DNA from: Hemileia vastatrix
Lineage: Eukaryota > Basidiomycota > Pucciniomycetes > Pucciniales > Zaghouaniaceae
DNA length: 64,000 nt
Direction: 5' to 3'
Assembly (NCBI GenBank): GCA_030280995.1
Contig: JASXTE010000001.1
Span: 2,145,501-2,209,500 of the forward strand
The position numbers were made by a program, and so were the translations under genes. This document shows, piece after piece, positions 32,612 to 45,308 of this stretch. The notes beneath the pieces were generated by a model. The model had not been told where the DNA came from, ran no database searches, and saw nothing but the letters and a program-made list of their open reading frames with translations. Numbering within the stretch: position 1 is the stretch's first letter; each line of letters begins with the position of its first letter.

Positions 32612-32788
32612 TGTTATGTACATAAATGATATGCCTTATGTACATATATTTTAAGTATAAAACCTATGGTACAGCTGAAGCTTCTAACTCTGGTTCACTC
32701 TGAAAGACAATGCTGATACTGCTACCATAGGTAAGTACTATATTAAACTGGGTTCACTACTGAAGACAATGCTGATACTGCTACCATA
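32612..32788 (+). repeat. Copia2 5' LTR
   Basis: 177 bp. Contains a ~66-bp internal duplication (GACAATGCTGATACTGCTAC occurs twice, each followed by CATAGG). The exact 3' edge is uncertain by one or two bases. Confidence 0.75.
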
Positions 32789-33310
32789 GGTTATGTGCTA
32801 TCCCTTATTTGTTACTAGCATTAATTGTAATTTTTTACTTTCCCAGACCAAATTTGGTGTGCTCCAAGCCTGTCTTTTATTAAATGTGCCTACTTCTGGT
32901 ATCCCAATTGATTCTTGACACCATCAATCCCCATACTTTATTCCCACTGGCATTTAATTCATGCCAGTTGACCCTCATATATCTAACCCATTTCAGTTGG
33001 GACCTAAACTTACATGTGATTGTCCATCTCTCTCCTAGGAACTAAAGAACCTGGATATTCCTCCAAACTTTCCTAAAGTCACCTCCCAAGACTAAAAATT
33101 CCTTACATCTACAAGTGGAAGTATGGTTACACCCTTCCATGACTCTTCCAGCCATCCATCCCCAACACAAACCCCCTCTACTCATATCCCTACCACTAAT
33201 CCACCTGTTGCCCCAATGTCAACAATGACTACTAGACCTGACCCCAAATTCTAATTATGGATTATAAGTGAAAGTACTGTGGGTTTTTTATAGAAAAAAT
33301 ACTTTTTCAA

Positions 33311-34747
33311 GTGAAGCATATGCTGAAACTTATATCTGACAGTTCTAAATGGGCAGCCTGGCTTAAGAATATTAATCTTTTCATGCACATCCATTCTGGG
33401 AAAAATAAATATGCCATAAATCAAACTTCTATTAATAATAACATATTGAATTTCAAAGACAAGATGTGTTGGAACATCATTTTCTCACCATTGAAGAAAA
33501 ACTGCAGGGTTTTATTGAAGAAGGGACAACATGCTTCACTGCATTCAACATTCTTTTGTAAAAATTTGAAAAATCTACTCACACAGCACGAATTTACCTT
33601 TTTGAAGAACTTCCTAAGATTAAATTTTCCCCCTTTAGAAAAGCACTCTTGCATGCAGATATGGTCCAATCCCTTCTTGACAGGATCAAACATTCTGGTT
33701 TTTTTCTTGGATGAGATGAGCTAGCTGCAGCACTTTTTCAATTTTTAATTCCCCAATCATTGTCTTCTATTTCATTGGATATAAATAGGCATTTCAAACT
33801 CTTCAAGTAAATCAAACAAAAATTGTTTGACAATATGACAGCAGAATGTCAAAATGTCATCAAAAAGAATCCTCCTCCTGCTTCCATTGTCTTGATGGCT
33901 ATTTTGGTAGAGGCAGATATCAATTACATAGCATCTCTTGCTTTCCACTGAGGCAGAATGGATTCATTTTGTCCTGGGGGAAATTGCAACTTTACCTGCT
34001 ACCACTTGAAATCCATGCAGCATTTTGCAAGGATGTGTCCCTATAACTTGAGCAGAAGTGCTTTTAATTCTTCCATATGGGCACAGTGTGAAGCCAATTT
34101 ACAGCAGGTAAGAACCACTGTTGGTCAGATTAAGAAAAGCCTAACAGGCAAAAAGGGTAAATAGCCTGCAAAATATCATTTACATGTCCATTAAATGAAA
34201 TCTATTCAAAAGCAATTGATGTTGTGACAACATCCCTAAAAGAGATTAACCTTAGGAAAGAGAACTGCCTAGCAGAAATCAAAGCCAATGGAGAAAAAGG
34301 GGTTTTTGATTCAGGTGCAACCCATCATGTCACAGGAGATGTGCATATTTTGTCTAAATTTAAAAAACTAAGTAGACCTGTACCAGTTAAGACTGCTACT
34401 GATTCAATGGCTGTTTTTATTACTGGTAATGGTGAAATTTCGCTTAAAGGACTTGAAGGATAATTAATTACTTTTAAAGGGGTTTTCTTTTGTGACAAAG
34501 AAAAATCCACATTGATTTCTCCTTTTGATCTCTTACAGAATGGAATTTTTTTTAGTCTGGATAAAGATGATAATTATGTTATAAATAATGATAAAAAAAT
34601 ATTGTTTGTTGCCACTGCTTCTCCAGCTAAATGCATGTGGAATGTAGATTTGGTTTACCCTTGTACTGTAGATGTTAACAGTTGTGCAATGGATTACTTT
34701 AAAATTTTTATCATCTGCCTCTTTCCCAGTACCTTTTGTTCCCCCAC
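33311..34747 (+). pseudogene. Copia2 gag and protease (left half)
   Basis: Gag-like MKHMLKLISDSSKWAAWLKN and WAQCEANLQQVRTTVGQIKK. The region near 33960-34050 (CPGGNCNFTCYHLKSMQHFA) resembles a decayed zinc knuckle. Protease: EKGVFDSGATHHVTGDVHIL (D-S-G). The reading continues to VPFVPP at the Gypsy2 border and resumes at 51731 with LHKVKIPYPTE. Several frameshifts and stops. 32789-33310 is the leader, with no gene seen. Confidence 0.8.
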
Positions 34748-35792
34748 TGTAGAAAGACAGTTCTAAAATACTAAGCTATATACACAATGCAAGATGGTTT
34801 GGTTCTCCTTTCTAAAACTAATTTTATAAGAAGCGCCTGCCACTCTAATATTTAAAGACATTGAAAGCATTTATTTTAATTGTGGTTATCTATATTTTGT
34901 GGAGAAGAAAATAGAATAAACTCTGTAGATATTTAAGAAAGAGTAATATATTTTAATATAAGTAGTCTATCTGTTGGCTAGATATATTCTCAGTAAGCGC
35001 TATTATTCTCAGTCACTCCCTCTTGAGGCACTCTATCTAATACTATCCTTACTGTAGCAATAAAATAACTCTACAGCACTACTTCTGTTATGCACACCCA
35101 TTATGTAAAAAACAAAAAAATATATCTATTTCTCTTTTGTCTATATCAAAAATATCTACTGCTATCACTCTACCTTTGTACATACCCACTCTTTTTGAGA
35201 TCCCTGAATAAATAATAGGTACTTTACCTCCTTCCATACCTATTGTAATGACCCACACTCACCATATGAGTCCCTACTAATACTTAAACCCTCTGCTCTA
35301 AGCAAATAACTTCCCTATCTTAAATCTTACTTTGCTTATCTCTTCTTTGAGCGCTGCTTGCAACCTATTTGTCTTCCTAGTGCTACCTTCTTTCTTTGAC
35401 CTGTTTTTCATCTCCATGGGCAGACACAGCTTCATCTAAAATACATCACTCTCATCTAAGCATGAATTTTATACCATTACTTGTTGCTGCTTCCTAAGTC
35501 CAAATTATGCATCTAGAACTGTCCCTGACTCTGCAAGTACATACCATATTTTCTTGTCCTATAGTCCATTATGTACTTCCCCTGACCCCTTTTTTTTTTC
35601 TGTGGCTTGTAAATCCATAGTACACAAAAAAAACCGTGCACAGGGAGTCTACTATCTCTGCACTTTTGAAGACCCCTTAGTTGTGCTTCCATAACCATCC
35701 TCCCTGTCAACCCCATTTTTGTGCTTTAGAGAATTGAGCCTTTTTCTGCACTCCTGAGTTTCCTGCTGTGTCTTTGCAAGATGTGTACCACA
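34748..35792 (-). repeat. Gypsy2 3' LTR
   Basis: On the plus strand TGTAGAAAGACAG to GATGTGTACCACA. About 300 bp shorter than the other copies because of a deletion after CTACTGCTAT near 35165. It serves as the empty-site reference for two MITEs that sit in the other LTR copies. Confidence 0.88.
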
Positions 35793-35808
35793 GCCTCCTT
35801 CTACTTGC
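35793..35808 (-). other. Gypsy2 polypurine tract
   Basis: The minus strand reads GTAGAAGGAGGC directly before the LTR start, matching the position of the Gypsy1 tract. Confidence 0.7.
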
Positions 35809-35927
35809 AACTGTCCCCAGGCTCTATAAAACTAGGTGCATATCTTGCACTTTTTCCTCATTCCTTCTTCTTCTCTTCTATCATAATCCAGTTTCTCTTC
35901 ATATCTTTATTGTTCTTCTATCTTATT

Positions 35928-36972
35928 ATGAACACCAACAACAAAATCTTCAACACTATCTTCCAACTGTTTGACACTCAAAAAGCCTTTTTTGCCGCTG
36001 CTCCCACCATCAAACCTGTCTTAACTGGAGCCAAGCATTGTCAGTGCTGTACTGAAAATGGCATCACCCCTTGTTGTTTTTCAAAAGCTCGCCATGGTAA
36101 TGGCTTCTTCACAGTAAGTTCCTTTTTCTTCTCTTTTCTTCTTAAATACTTGATGCTGATTTTATGTTCTTTGCTTTTTAGTCATGTGAATTTTGCAATA
36201 GTTGCAAAAAGAAATGCAGTCTCAATGGTCCACCCGCCATTACTGCTCCTGCTTCCACCACTACCACTGTTGATCCCAATGCTTCAGCATAAAACCTTAT
36301 GAGTCAGTTGGCCATTAGGTGCCCTTCTCCTACAACCCCTTCTCATAAAGGAACCAAACAAACACACCACTTACCAAAGCTGAGCACTCCTTCTAACTCT
36401 ACTCATCATTTTCTTATTTCTGAAGAGTCAATTCATACTGTAAGTCATCCTAAAAGAACTTCTTTTCCTTTACTGACAATCTTCTTTCTTCAACTTAGGA
36501 GGTCTGACATACTCCATACGCTGCCACACCTCCAACTTCACATGTTGAAATCATTATCCTGGGCTTCAAAGAAGATCCCTTCTGGGCTGCCACGCCTGGC
36601 ACCATATTTTCACCAGTTTCCAAGGATGCTATGACCTGGCCAGAACAAGTGGACACTCCTCCAATAACTACATTTGATGATTAGTTCTCAACACCTCCTA
36701 CATCAAACTTTTCATTCAAGGAAGAAGCTCCTTGCATCCACCTCCCTTTCCCTAAAGACTGGCAAGTCCTCAATTGAGTTGTTGTGGCTCCCTATTACCA
36801 CACCATTGAATGTATCAATACTTCCTTCAAAACAGTTTTCTCTTATCTTGAGAGTACTCCGTCTCTCAACAAGGAAGAAATTCAAAACCATTTCTCCCTA
36901 GTCAAAACCCTGAATTTAACTTACAATAATATATACAATGAATGGGAGTACACTTTTCTTGATAAGCAGTAA
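35928..36972 (+). pseudogene. Antisense zinc-knuckle protein of Gypsy2 (aORF2a), interrupted by stops
   Basis: Homologue of aORF1 by layout. Exons 35928-36113, 36182-36439 and 36499-36972 with donors GTAAGT and acceptors TTTTAG/CTTAG; all joins keep phase, 306 codons. First knuckle: HCQCCTENGITPC; second: SCEFCNSCKKKC (C-x2-C-x6-C), joined across intron 1. Ser/Thr/Pro-rich linker (APASTTTTVDPNAS). The C-terminal SYLESTPSLNKEEIQ resembles aORF1 AYFQETPANSHEDLM. Four in-frame stops (36290, 36505, 36682, 36775) but no frameshift are visible. ATG 136 bp from the 3' LTR, as in Gypsy1. It may alternatively be read as several smaller frames; the splice sites favour one gene. Confidence 0.65.
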
Positions 36973-37571
36973 ATTAAGTCCCATACTTTACTTTATCTTT
37001 TCCATAATACTAGCTTCTTTTACAACTCTTCACTCTCCTCAGAGTTTCTTCTTCTACTTTTCTGATTTCTCAATTTATAACCTCCTGTAAAAAATTGTAT
37101 TTATTATATTATTATTTCCTCTTGTAATGATAAAAATTATTTTCCCCAAAAAAAAATTGTGTTGCCAAATATTGCCCATTATTATTCTGTGAGAGTGAGA
37201 GAATCCTATTAATTTTTAAGGAAAATAAAATTTCTCCTGAGAACTCCTCTTTGAATCCTTCTGGAATAGCCCTGAGACAATAAAAAAAATTCTCCCTTCA
37301 TAAATTAATTTTTTAGCACCTCATCTGCCTTATCCTCATATTCTTGAAGTAAGTTCAGATCTTCCCAAGATCTTGCGCTCCTTAGCACTAGCCTTCTTTT
37401 CCCCTAAACCTTGTTACACTCTATTCTTCTGCTGGTTAGGGTCCCCACCTGGATACTATTCAGCACTTGCCTTTTTTTTGCATTCTAACAGCACCTGAAT
37501 ATTATAAATAGGCCTGTAATTCACTCTTCTGCCTTATTCAATCCATTTCACTTCACAAGTTCTATTTATCC
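36973..37571. other. AT-rich spacer between the two antisense genes
   Basis: No gene supported. CTTGTAATGATAAAAATTATTTTCC after the aORF2a stop could be a 3' end region, but no signal is clear. Confidence 0.4.
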
Positions 37572-38373
37572 ATGACCATATACCATACTTTACCTAGAGA
37601 TCAGACTTGCACTTTTTGTTGCTGTCACAACTTTAACTTTACTTTCTTTAAGCCTCATGGTTATGCTGCTTTTAGACCTGCTTGCAATAAATGCTTCAAA
37701 TTTCATAAGACTTGCACCTTTTCTTATGAATGTCCTAATTCTACTAATGGATATATCCAGCTCCCTTCTGTAGATACTTCTAGTGCTCCTACTATAATAG
37801 CTAGTCCCAGTAGCACTACTCATCCTTCTGTCAAAACTTTACCTGAAAATAGTGCGTCTCTTCCTGTGTACTCTTGCTGAGAAATTTCCATCCAACCCAA
37901 ATCTGAATCACCTACACCTTCTGAAAAAGACATCACAATGAAATCATCCTCTACTTTCACTCCTAATACTGTAAGAGTGCTTTCTCCTTCTGCGGGCCCT
38001 ACAAATTTACTAGCCAGTAAGTCGATCATCTTCATTTTTAAATAATCATTCCTAATTATTCTTTCTTAAAAGGCTTTAATTAATCTATTTGCTTAGAATG
38101 TCTTCCCCAACCTCTTCCATTTTTAAATTTGATGTGAATCTTCTTGCGCCTTTTCCTTATTTATGACACCATTTAATCTTCATACAACCATGCTTCTGAA
38201 TTTTCTGATAATGAATTAAATGCCCACTACCATCACATTGAAATGATTGGTCAGTTGATGAACAAAAAAATTCTACCTCTATCCCTGGCTTTCCTGCAGA
38301 TCCCAATAGCTTCATCATGCCCAAAGAATGGAAAGGATTCCCAGCCAGTTTTAAAGCAGACTCTGATTAATCA
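37572..38373 (+). pseudogene. Second antisense Cys-rich gene copy (aORF2b), degraded
   Basis: MTIYHTLPRDQTCTFCCCHN opens with a C-x2-C pair; the second knuckle is ACNKCFKFHKTC (C-x2-C-x6-C), then a Ser/Thr/Pro-rich linker (SSAPTIIASPSSTTHPS). An in-frame TGA lies at 37878, a possible intron at 38017-38096 (GTAAGT..TTAG), and a shifted C-terminal part ends FIMPKEWKGFPASFKADSD, comparable with LPFPKDWQVLN of aORF2a. It is either a duplication of the antisense gene or a remnant of another gypsy 3' end. Confidence 0.5.
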
Positions 38374-38970
38374 TAACTTTCCTTTTACCTCAATTTTATT
38401 AGCACTCTTCTTCTTAACACCTGTACATAGTTCCCTATTTTAAACTATGGATTTCATTATCATTTTTAACTATCATAAACTGGTAATTATTTATAAAATC
38501 ATGGGAAAAGCTCATAACGCTTTGGGATGCACTTGCCTTTTCCCTGTATACAATTTTTCTAAGAGAGGACTTGAAAAAACTTCCTCTACTATCTTTAAAT
38601 AATTCTTATCTTCCATAATTAATTTTTCTTGCTGATATTTTGAGAATCCAGGTCCCTGAATTGGGCTCTCCATCTGTCAATCTTCTTCAGCTAAGTTTCC
38701 CGCCATCTGCTAAGCGTATAGTATCTTTCTGATTTGCCCAGACAGCTGTTACTCTATCCAGTCTACCTGCTTCTTAATATCTCCTCACATAACATTAATT
38801 TCACAAAATTTAGCTCAAGCTCTAATACCAGCTGCTTGTTCAGTCATAGTCGCTTCACCATTGCTAATGCCCTATCTGTCACAGTTGTGTCATAGCCTCC
38901 TGGAAATCTTAATAAACAAACCAATGATAGTTTATAATTGTCCCAGAGTTCTAAAAAATAAGTTTTTTTG
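38374..38970. other. Gypsy2 3' noncoding region
   Basis: No gene seen between the antisense gene and the integrase end. Confidence 0.45.
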
Positions 38971-38994
38971 TTATTTTAGCCTCATCCCGGAGGT
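38971..38994 (-). repeat. Gypsy2 copy of the post-integrase motif
   Basis: The minus strand reads CTCCGGGATGAGGCTAAAA about six bases after the integrase TAA (39000-39002), matching CTCCGAAATGAGGATAAACT at the same place in Gypsy1. Confidence 0.75.
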
Positions 38995-38999
38995 AATTC

Positions 39000-40420
39000 T
39001 TATTTTACTTGTATCCCTCTTGGGTAGAATATTTTGATCTGATTGGCTGCTACACGTTTTTTCCATTAAGTACCATCCAATTCCTCCAGTAAGTAAGATC
39101 CTCCAGCTGTTTGTTTCCTAGCCTTATAAGTTCCATTCCATCTATCTGCAAACATTTTTCCCCATTGAATTTCAAGACTTCTATTTTATACTAATACCAA
39201 GTCCTCTGGTTTCAATGGTTCCCTTAATTTGTACGCTAAGCGCTCATCCCAATATTTAACTGACTTGTCCCTAATCTGCATCATTATTTCATATGCCTTT
39301 TCCACAAATTTTTCCTTTCTTTCAAGCTGCGCCACTCTTGCTTGAATTAAATTCTTAGTTGAGTGCACTTGATCCCAATCACATCCTAGAAAAGATCCAG
39401 CTTCCAGATCAATAGGTAATACTGCCCTTTGAGCAAAAAAAATTTCATAAGGTGAAAACATGTTGTCCTATTCACTGAAATCCAATGTGCAAATAATACT
39501 AAAGGCAAATAACTTTTCCATATTTCCCCATTAGCTCCACATAGCTTAAATAGTGCATCTTTAATTTCTTGATGCCCTAACTCAATCATACCTTCTGCCT
39601 CTGGATAGTATGGTGTTGCAACTTAAATTTTGGCGCCAATCCCTTTAACAACTTCTTGAAATCCACCAGAAAATTCAGTTCCCCCATCCACAGTTACCAT
39701 TTCCATTACCTTGTATCTTTATACACATTCCTTCTTTAAAAACTCAGCTACATTACTTGCCTTAAGTTTACCAAAGGCACTGCCTTGACCCATCCTGACA
39801 GATCATCCCTGGCTACTACCAAGTATTTAAATTTTCCTTCTTTAATATGGACTGCATCTAAGCTAATCCTTCCAAAAATAGTATCTTCACCTATTGCCTT
39901 TCCCTTTTCCTTAGGCTTTCTGTAACTTCTGTGCTGACATTTTGGACAAGATTGGACCCAATCCTTGACCTCTGCTTTCATATTAGGCCACCAGAACCGC
40001 TCCTTGACTCTCCTATAAGTCTCATCCTGTCCCCTATGTCCCAAATTTTTATTTAATTCTCTAAGAATCTTTTCTTTTCTGTCTCTATCTGATATAACTA
40101 ATTGCAGCGTAGAAGAGCATCCTCTCCATACCCTTCTGTCTTTAATAAAATAATCCTCAGCAAGTTTCTCTATCTTGCGCCATGTGTCTTCATCACAGTT
40201 TTCCAGTTTACTATGGCCCTCTAGATATTCTTTCAACCAATCTACTTGCTCAGTTGAATCCTCAATTAAATCTCCACCTTCTGACTGCATATTACTTTTC
40301 TTGACTGCTGCTCATATCATCCTCTTTGTCGGAATCCTGAATCACCTCATCTGGTGCTCCTCTAGTTATTATGATAGCTTCTACATTCCATTCTTGTGCA
40401 TTTATCTCCTCATGATCATC
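39000..40420 (-). pseudogene. Gypsy2 integrase, disrupted
   Basis: Zinc part: NKNLGHRGQDETYRRVKERF and CPKCQHRS; the first His of HHCC is Asn here, while the second is kept (the reverse of Gypsy1). Core: ISLDAVHIKEGKFKYLVVAR and LSGWVKAVPL; a frameshifted middle reads MIELGHQEIKDAL, and the C-terminal part reads EIFFAQRAVLPIDLEAG, DERLAYKLREPLKPEDLVLV. It ends KIFYPRGIQVK. Several stops and shifts. Confidence 0.8.
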
Positions 40421-40570
40421 TCTGTCATGAATGTCTTCCCTAAATTCTCTTAGTTTTATGCCATTGCAGACACTCCTAGACAATGATGATAGTTTAATGT
40501 CTCCCCAGATGCTGGTTATTACTTTTATGTCTTTGTGGACATTGTTCATTAGTTTTACGTCTTTTTAAAC
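40421..40570 (-). repeat. Motif-derived peptides in the Gypsy2 RNase H-integrase linker
   Basis: The minus strand encodes VHKDIKV, IWGDIKL and VCNGIKL at ~40-bp spacing, from words such as GGGAGACATTAAACTA. The location matches the YLPHEVKL and DLHQEDKL copies in Gypsy1. Confidence 0.55.
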
Positions 40571-42605
40571 AACCTTTTTCTTATTTCTAAACCTCTGATA
40601 ACAATAATCTATTCCATTTATCCACCTTTTATCTTCTTCAATTTCTTCCACCTCAGAATCCTCTTCACACAACAGCCTTCTAGATTAAGAATCTGGCATT
40701 GTGAAAGATTTTTCTGGTTTATGGACTAAATCAAAAGAAAATAAATTAATCTGAGCCACCCATCTAGTCTTTGGTGGGTCTGGTAAACTTGGACTGCTAA
40801 TCATTTGCACCAAAGATAGTGCATCAACCTGCAACTCAAAATGTTGCCCCCAAATCATCCATTGCAACTTCTTCAAAATCTTTGCAACCCCACACAACTC
40901 TAACTTGAATTGAGAGTAACTAGACTCCACCTTTTTAAAAGTCTTTGACTTATAAAGGACAGACCAATCATTTTCTTCCTTGTCCTCTTGCATCAAAACT
41001 GTGCCTACTGCAGACACACTTGAATCTACCACTAGAGTAATCTTTCCAGCACCTGGCCCATATTCCAGTTTCTTTAAAATAATATCTTTTCCTGAAATCC
41101 TTTTTAACAACTCAAAGGATTCTTCATATTCCTCAGTCCAATTTAAATACGACATCCTTTCTTTTCAAGAGCCTCAAAAGAGAAGACAACAAGGCAAAAT
41201 ATCAAAAAAAACATTCTTACATATGTACAAATACCTAAAACCCCCCTGACTTCTGTAGTGTTTCTTTGTCTTGGCCATTTAAGTACCTTTTTTTTCTGCT
41301 TTTCCAAAGTGATTCTTCCCTTCCTACATACAACATGACCAAAAATATCTAGCACTGGAATTCAACAAGAAAATTTTGACCCTGAGACTGTAAAACCAGC
41401 CTCTTATATCCTAAAAAGTACCCTTTCAAGAGTAATGGCATATTCCCAAATAAACCTCCTAATTCTTGGGTTCTACTCTAGAACCTCCCTTTCATAATCA
41501 TTTATTGGCCCTTTTATGCCGCCTTTATTAATAAAAATTTCTACATGTTCCAGAACTTCATCCTGTAATATCCACATCATCTGCGCCCAATACACTGCCA
41601 CTGAGTTTGTAGCTCCCTGTGGTAACCTTGTTAACCTAAAGTGCCCCAATGGAGTTTCAAATGTAGTCATTGTCCTTGACAACATATCTAACTTGCGCTC
41701 ATTGTATCCTCCCATCATATCTCCTAATCCATAACATGCTCAACCTGAAAAATATTCCTCAAATTCCTCTGGCGTTGGTGGTAATCCTGAATCCATAATT
41801 GTAACCTTTTTCATCTCTCTAAAATCATGAAAAGCCCTTAACTTGCCATTATGCTTGACAACACAAAATACTGGACTTGAGTAGTTAGACATTGATTTTT
41901 CATGCAAGCCAGACCTTAACCTTTCACTAATTAATTCCATATATTCTTCTCTTATAGCTGCTAGTATACAAAATGCTTTCTTTTGGAAGGGCACATGAGG
42001 TATAACTGCAAAAAGATAAGATTTCCCATAAGAGTGCTTTAATAAACCTCTTTCTTCTTCTGAAAACTCAATAGCTTTTTCCCTTAGCACTATAACATGT
42101 AAAAGTAAATTCTTTTCCTCCTGAAACAACCAATCCTCTGGTCCAAAATTAACCATCTGAATTCATTCTGGAGTTATCCTATTAGTAGGCTTGAATTTGG
42201 GCAAAAAAAATTTTAAAGGTGTGTCATAAGTATTTCTTGATAGCTTTAGCCTCTGAAAAGGAGGGTTCAAATCCAGCATTGGTACATTTACTGGTTTAAC
42301 CTTAACTGCTACTGGTTTATACTTTGACTCTAGACAGCTCCAGCTGCTGCCTTCATTACTTAATATTAGACTTTTTCTAATATAACTCCAAGTTGTACCT
42401 ACATAATATTTTTGTCTTTTCTTCCTAATATAAGCATAAAAAAATCCATAATCAAAGAAATTAAAAAGTCTAGGCACAATACACTCTATAGTAGTATTAC
42501 CAAGACACCTGTGAAGCACCACTTTATGTATCCCTCCTTGGACTGACTGATCACTATCCGGGTTCCTCTCATCTTGGGAGATAGTAATACCTAGAATGCC
42601 AGCCC
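40571..42605 (-). pseudogene. Gypsy2 reverse transcriptase and RNase H, disrupted
   Basis: RT: SNYSSPVFCVVKHNGKLRAF, TTFETPLGHFRLTRLPQGAT, VEIFINKGGIKGP. The catalytic pair is lost (FINK where Gypsy1 has FIDD). Then DIFGHVVCRKGRITLE and VRGVLGICTYVRMF. RNase H: KITLVVDSSVSAVGTVLMQE, KLELCGVAKILKKLQ, ELQVDALSLVQMI, ending FTMPDS then a TAA. Several stops and frameshifts. Sequence is collinear with Gypsy1 RT. Confidence 0.85.
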
Positions 42606-43225
42606 CTAATGAAAAGATTGGTGCCACCCTGGTAGTCTTTCATTCTCTGCATCCTCATAAAACTCTCTTTCCTTCTCTAAACTCACAGATCCAACATACT
42701 TAGTATCCCAGACACCATCCTTAGGCACTATTAAAACCGCTGTTACAGGAATACCGTCATCACCCATAATCCTGATTTCTATAGTCTCATTCAAACAATA
42801 ATCTATTGTTGCTGAATAATCCATAAAAAATGGTGTTCCAAAAACTGGTTTCACTACACCCATAGGAACATAAAAGTGTAGATCTCTTGAAGCTCCTGAA
42901 ACTTGCATCTTCACATATTCAGCTACCCCTATAACTGGTAACTTACCACCTCCAATACCTGCCACAGTTCCTTTGCCATCTTTTACTGGAAAACCTAAAT
43001 CCACAGCATCCTCTGCAGAAACTACATTGACCTGAGAGCCAGTATCTACTAGTTCTCTGATCTGCTTCCTATTAATTTTAACCATTAAATACCCTAATGG
43101 CCCTGAATAATGTGGTACCCTCAATAGTCCCATAACTGGTTGAAATGAATGTTCCACTAAATCATACTCAAAAAAATTTACAACTCTTTGCTTCCTACAT
43201 TTATCTACTATGCCATTTGCAATAT
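42606..43225 (-). CDS. Gypsy2 retropepsin protease (fragment of polyprotein)
   Basis: Open frame read on minus from the border of the unknown insert (DIANGIVDKCRKQR). The catalytic motif is IRELVDTGSQVNVVSAED (D-T-G), the flap-like GTVAGIGGGKLPVIG and the C-terminal VFGTPFFMDYSATIDY. It would cleave the Gag-Pol polyprotein. The stretch of ~180 residues has no stop, although the surrounding element is dead. Gypsy1 lacks an equivalent. Confidence 0.8.
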
Positions 43226-45308
43226 CTCACAGGGTGAAATGAAAGACAACTGGTAGGCAAGTTGTTTTTGAGAAATCATAGAGTAATCTATAAAGTAACC
43301 TTCAAGGAACCCTATCTTTAGTATTTGAGCTTTGTACAGATAAAAGTTCAAAAGTGATTTTGAATAATTTGGAAATCTGATTAACCAGTGACTCTTTCAA
43401 CAGATATTTCAAATGGTAAGCACATTGCAATACTCAAATACCTCATGTAAACCAAAACCATTGGAAAATTTGAAATAGTATTTTTGCCTAATTTCAAAGG
43501 TGTAACTAATTGCTTGTTTGAATGGCTAATTTTATTTAAAAGACAAATTTACATTTAATAATCCTCCTCACTCATATCATTTTCTATCATAAGCTACTCT
43601 GCTTTTAATCTTTGAATATTGATAGATAGTTATTGGAAGAATAAATTTGAATAAACATATCAAAATGGTAAAGCATCATTTATTCATATGGCTTTATGAG
43701 TAGAAATGTTCTTGATTTTCTTGAAGAATAAGAACAGATTTGATTAAAAGTCAGGTGGATTTTTGAAACATATGCAGCCAAAAATCAGTGCTGCAATTTG
43801 TGAGGAATATGAAATTTACCAAATAATTATAGGAATATATTTTATAATTTTAATAAACCCTTAAGAAATCAAAATTTGGTCTAGGTTCTATAATTTTTAT
43901 ATTATTGAAGCTAGTAGAAATGTGCATAGAGAAATGTGTTTTCACTAATCCATGAAAATTGTTATATTTCCAACTAATTGATTTAATATTCCATAAAAAA
44001 TATGTCTATAAGTTGTGCATCCATTGAAATTAAAAAAAGTTCTGCAAATTTGAAGTTTCAAAGGAAAGAAAACCCCCCTCCATATTTATAAAACCAATCA
44101 AATTTACATTACTGAAGAACAAAGTCAGGTAAATTTTTTGGAAGTATTTTTCACATACATGAATTTGTTTTTAATGAATAACATAATTGGGATGGAATTT
44201 TCTGTATATATAACAATATTCATCTAAAATAAGTTATCTCACATGCTAGAAGGTGTCTCCCCCCAACTGAACTTCTATACTTCAGGAAATAATATGGACT
44301 TTCTAGCAGGTGCCAACTTTTTTTCTCATAATGAAAAACTAAGTGTAAATAATATAAGAAAATCAAATAATATTTAAAAATTTGAATACATTTTCATATC
44401 TGAAATTTATATGCCAATGTTTTTTTTCAGGATGAAAAAAAATTTCATCCACAATTAGCATCAAAAAATGTTCTTCCAGAGGTGAAATTGAAGGTGCTAC
44501 TTTATTCAGCCTGAATAATTACAAAACCTTATTCAAAAATATTTTCAATCAAATTTTGGTTTCCTTTTAGCATCATAGTAGTTAGATTTTACATTATCTA
44601 ATGAAATCCATTTATCCCATGTAAATTGGAAAGATTTTTATCCATGATGTACCAAAAATTGAAGACAAAATTGAATGAAATAATTTAAATACTAATAGAT
44701 TTAAATGAAATGATCAATTTTTTTAAATTCTCAAATTTATTTTTTCCATTCTTTTGACATCCCAGAAATATTTTTTTATAAAATATATCAAGTTACCCTA
44801 TTACAAAGTCACCATGAATAATCATACACATGTTTAGTTTATAAAAGTGTGATTTTAAACAATGTAGATTAAAATATTACAAAAGCATTTCTTTTAAATA
44901 CAAATAATAACAGAAAAAAAAGGAAAATTTTTGTCTGGCTCCATAAATACTTACATTTTGGCCCTTTTTTATCCTGTGTAAAATTTTTATTAGCCCTTTT
45001 TTCACCCCCTGGGGCCCCTACCAGGCCCAACTTGGGGCTAAGAAAGGGCTGACAATGTGTCAACTTAGTCTTATTAAAAATGTCTAAGTTTTATCAAAAG
45101 AAACTGACATCCTTCATACAGTTTTGACTATCTTGATTTGTTCATGAAATAAATTTTTTTGTCATACTTAGCACTCATTGTTACTTTTTTCCTTCCCATG
45201 ATACCCCATAGTTATATATTTTTTTCATTTTTAATTTATGAAGCACATACTTGCTCATTATTCAATAAGAATTATATAAATATGTTATTTTGGAGAAAAG
45301 GCTACTAT

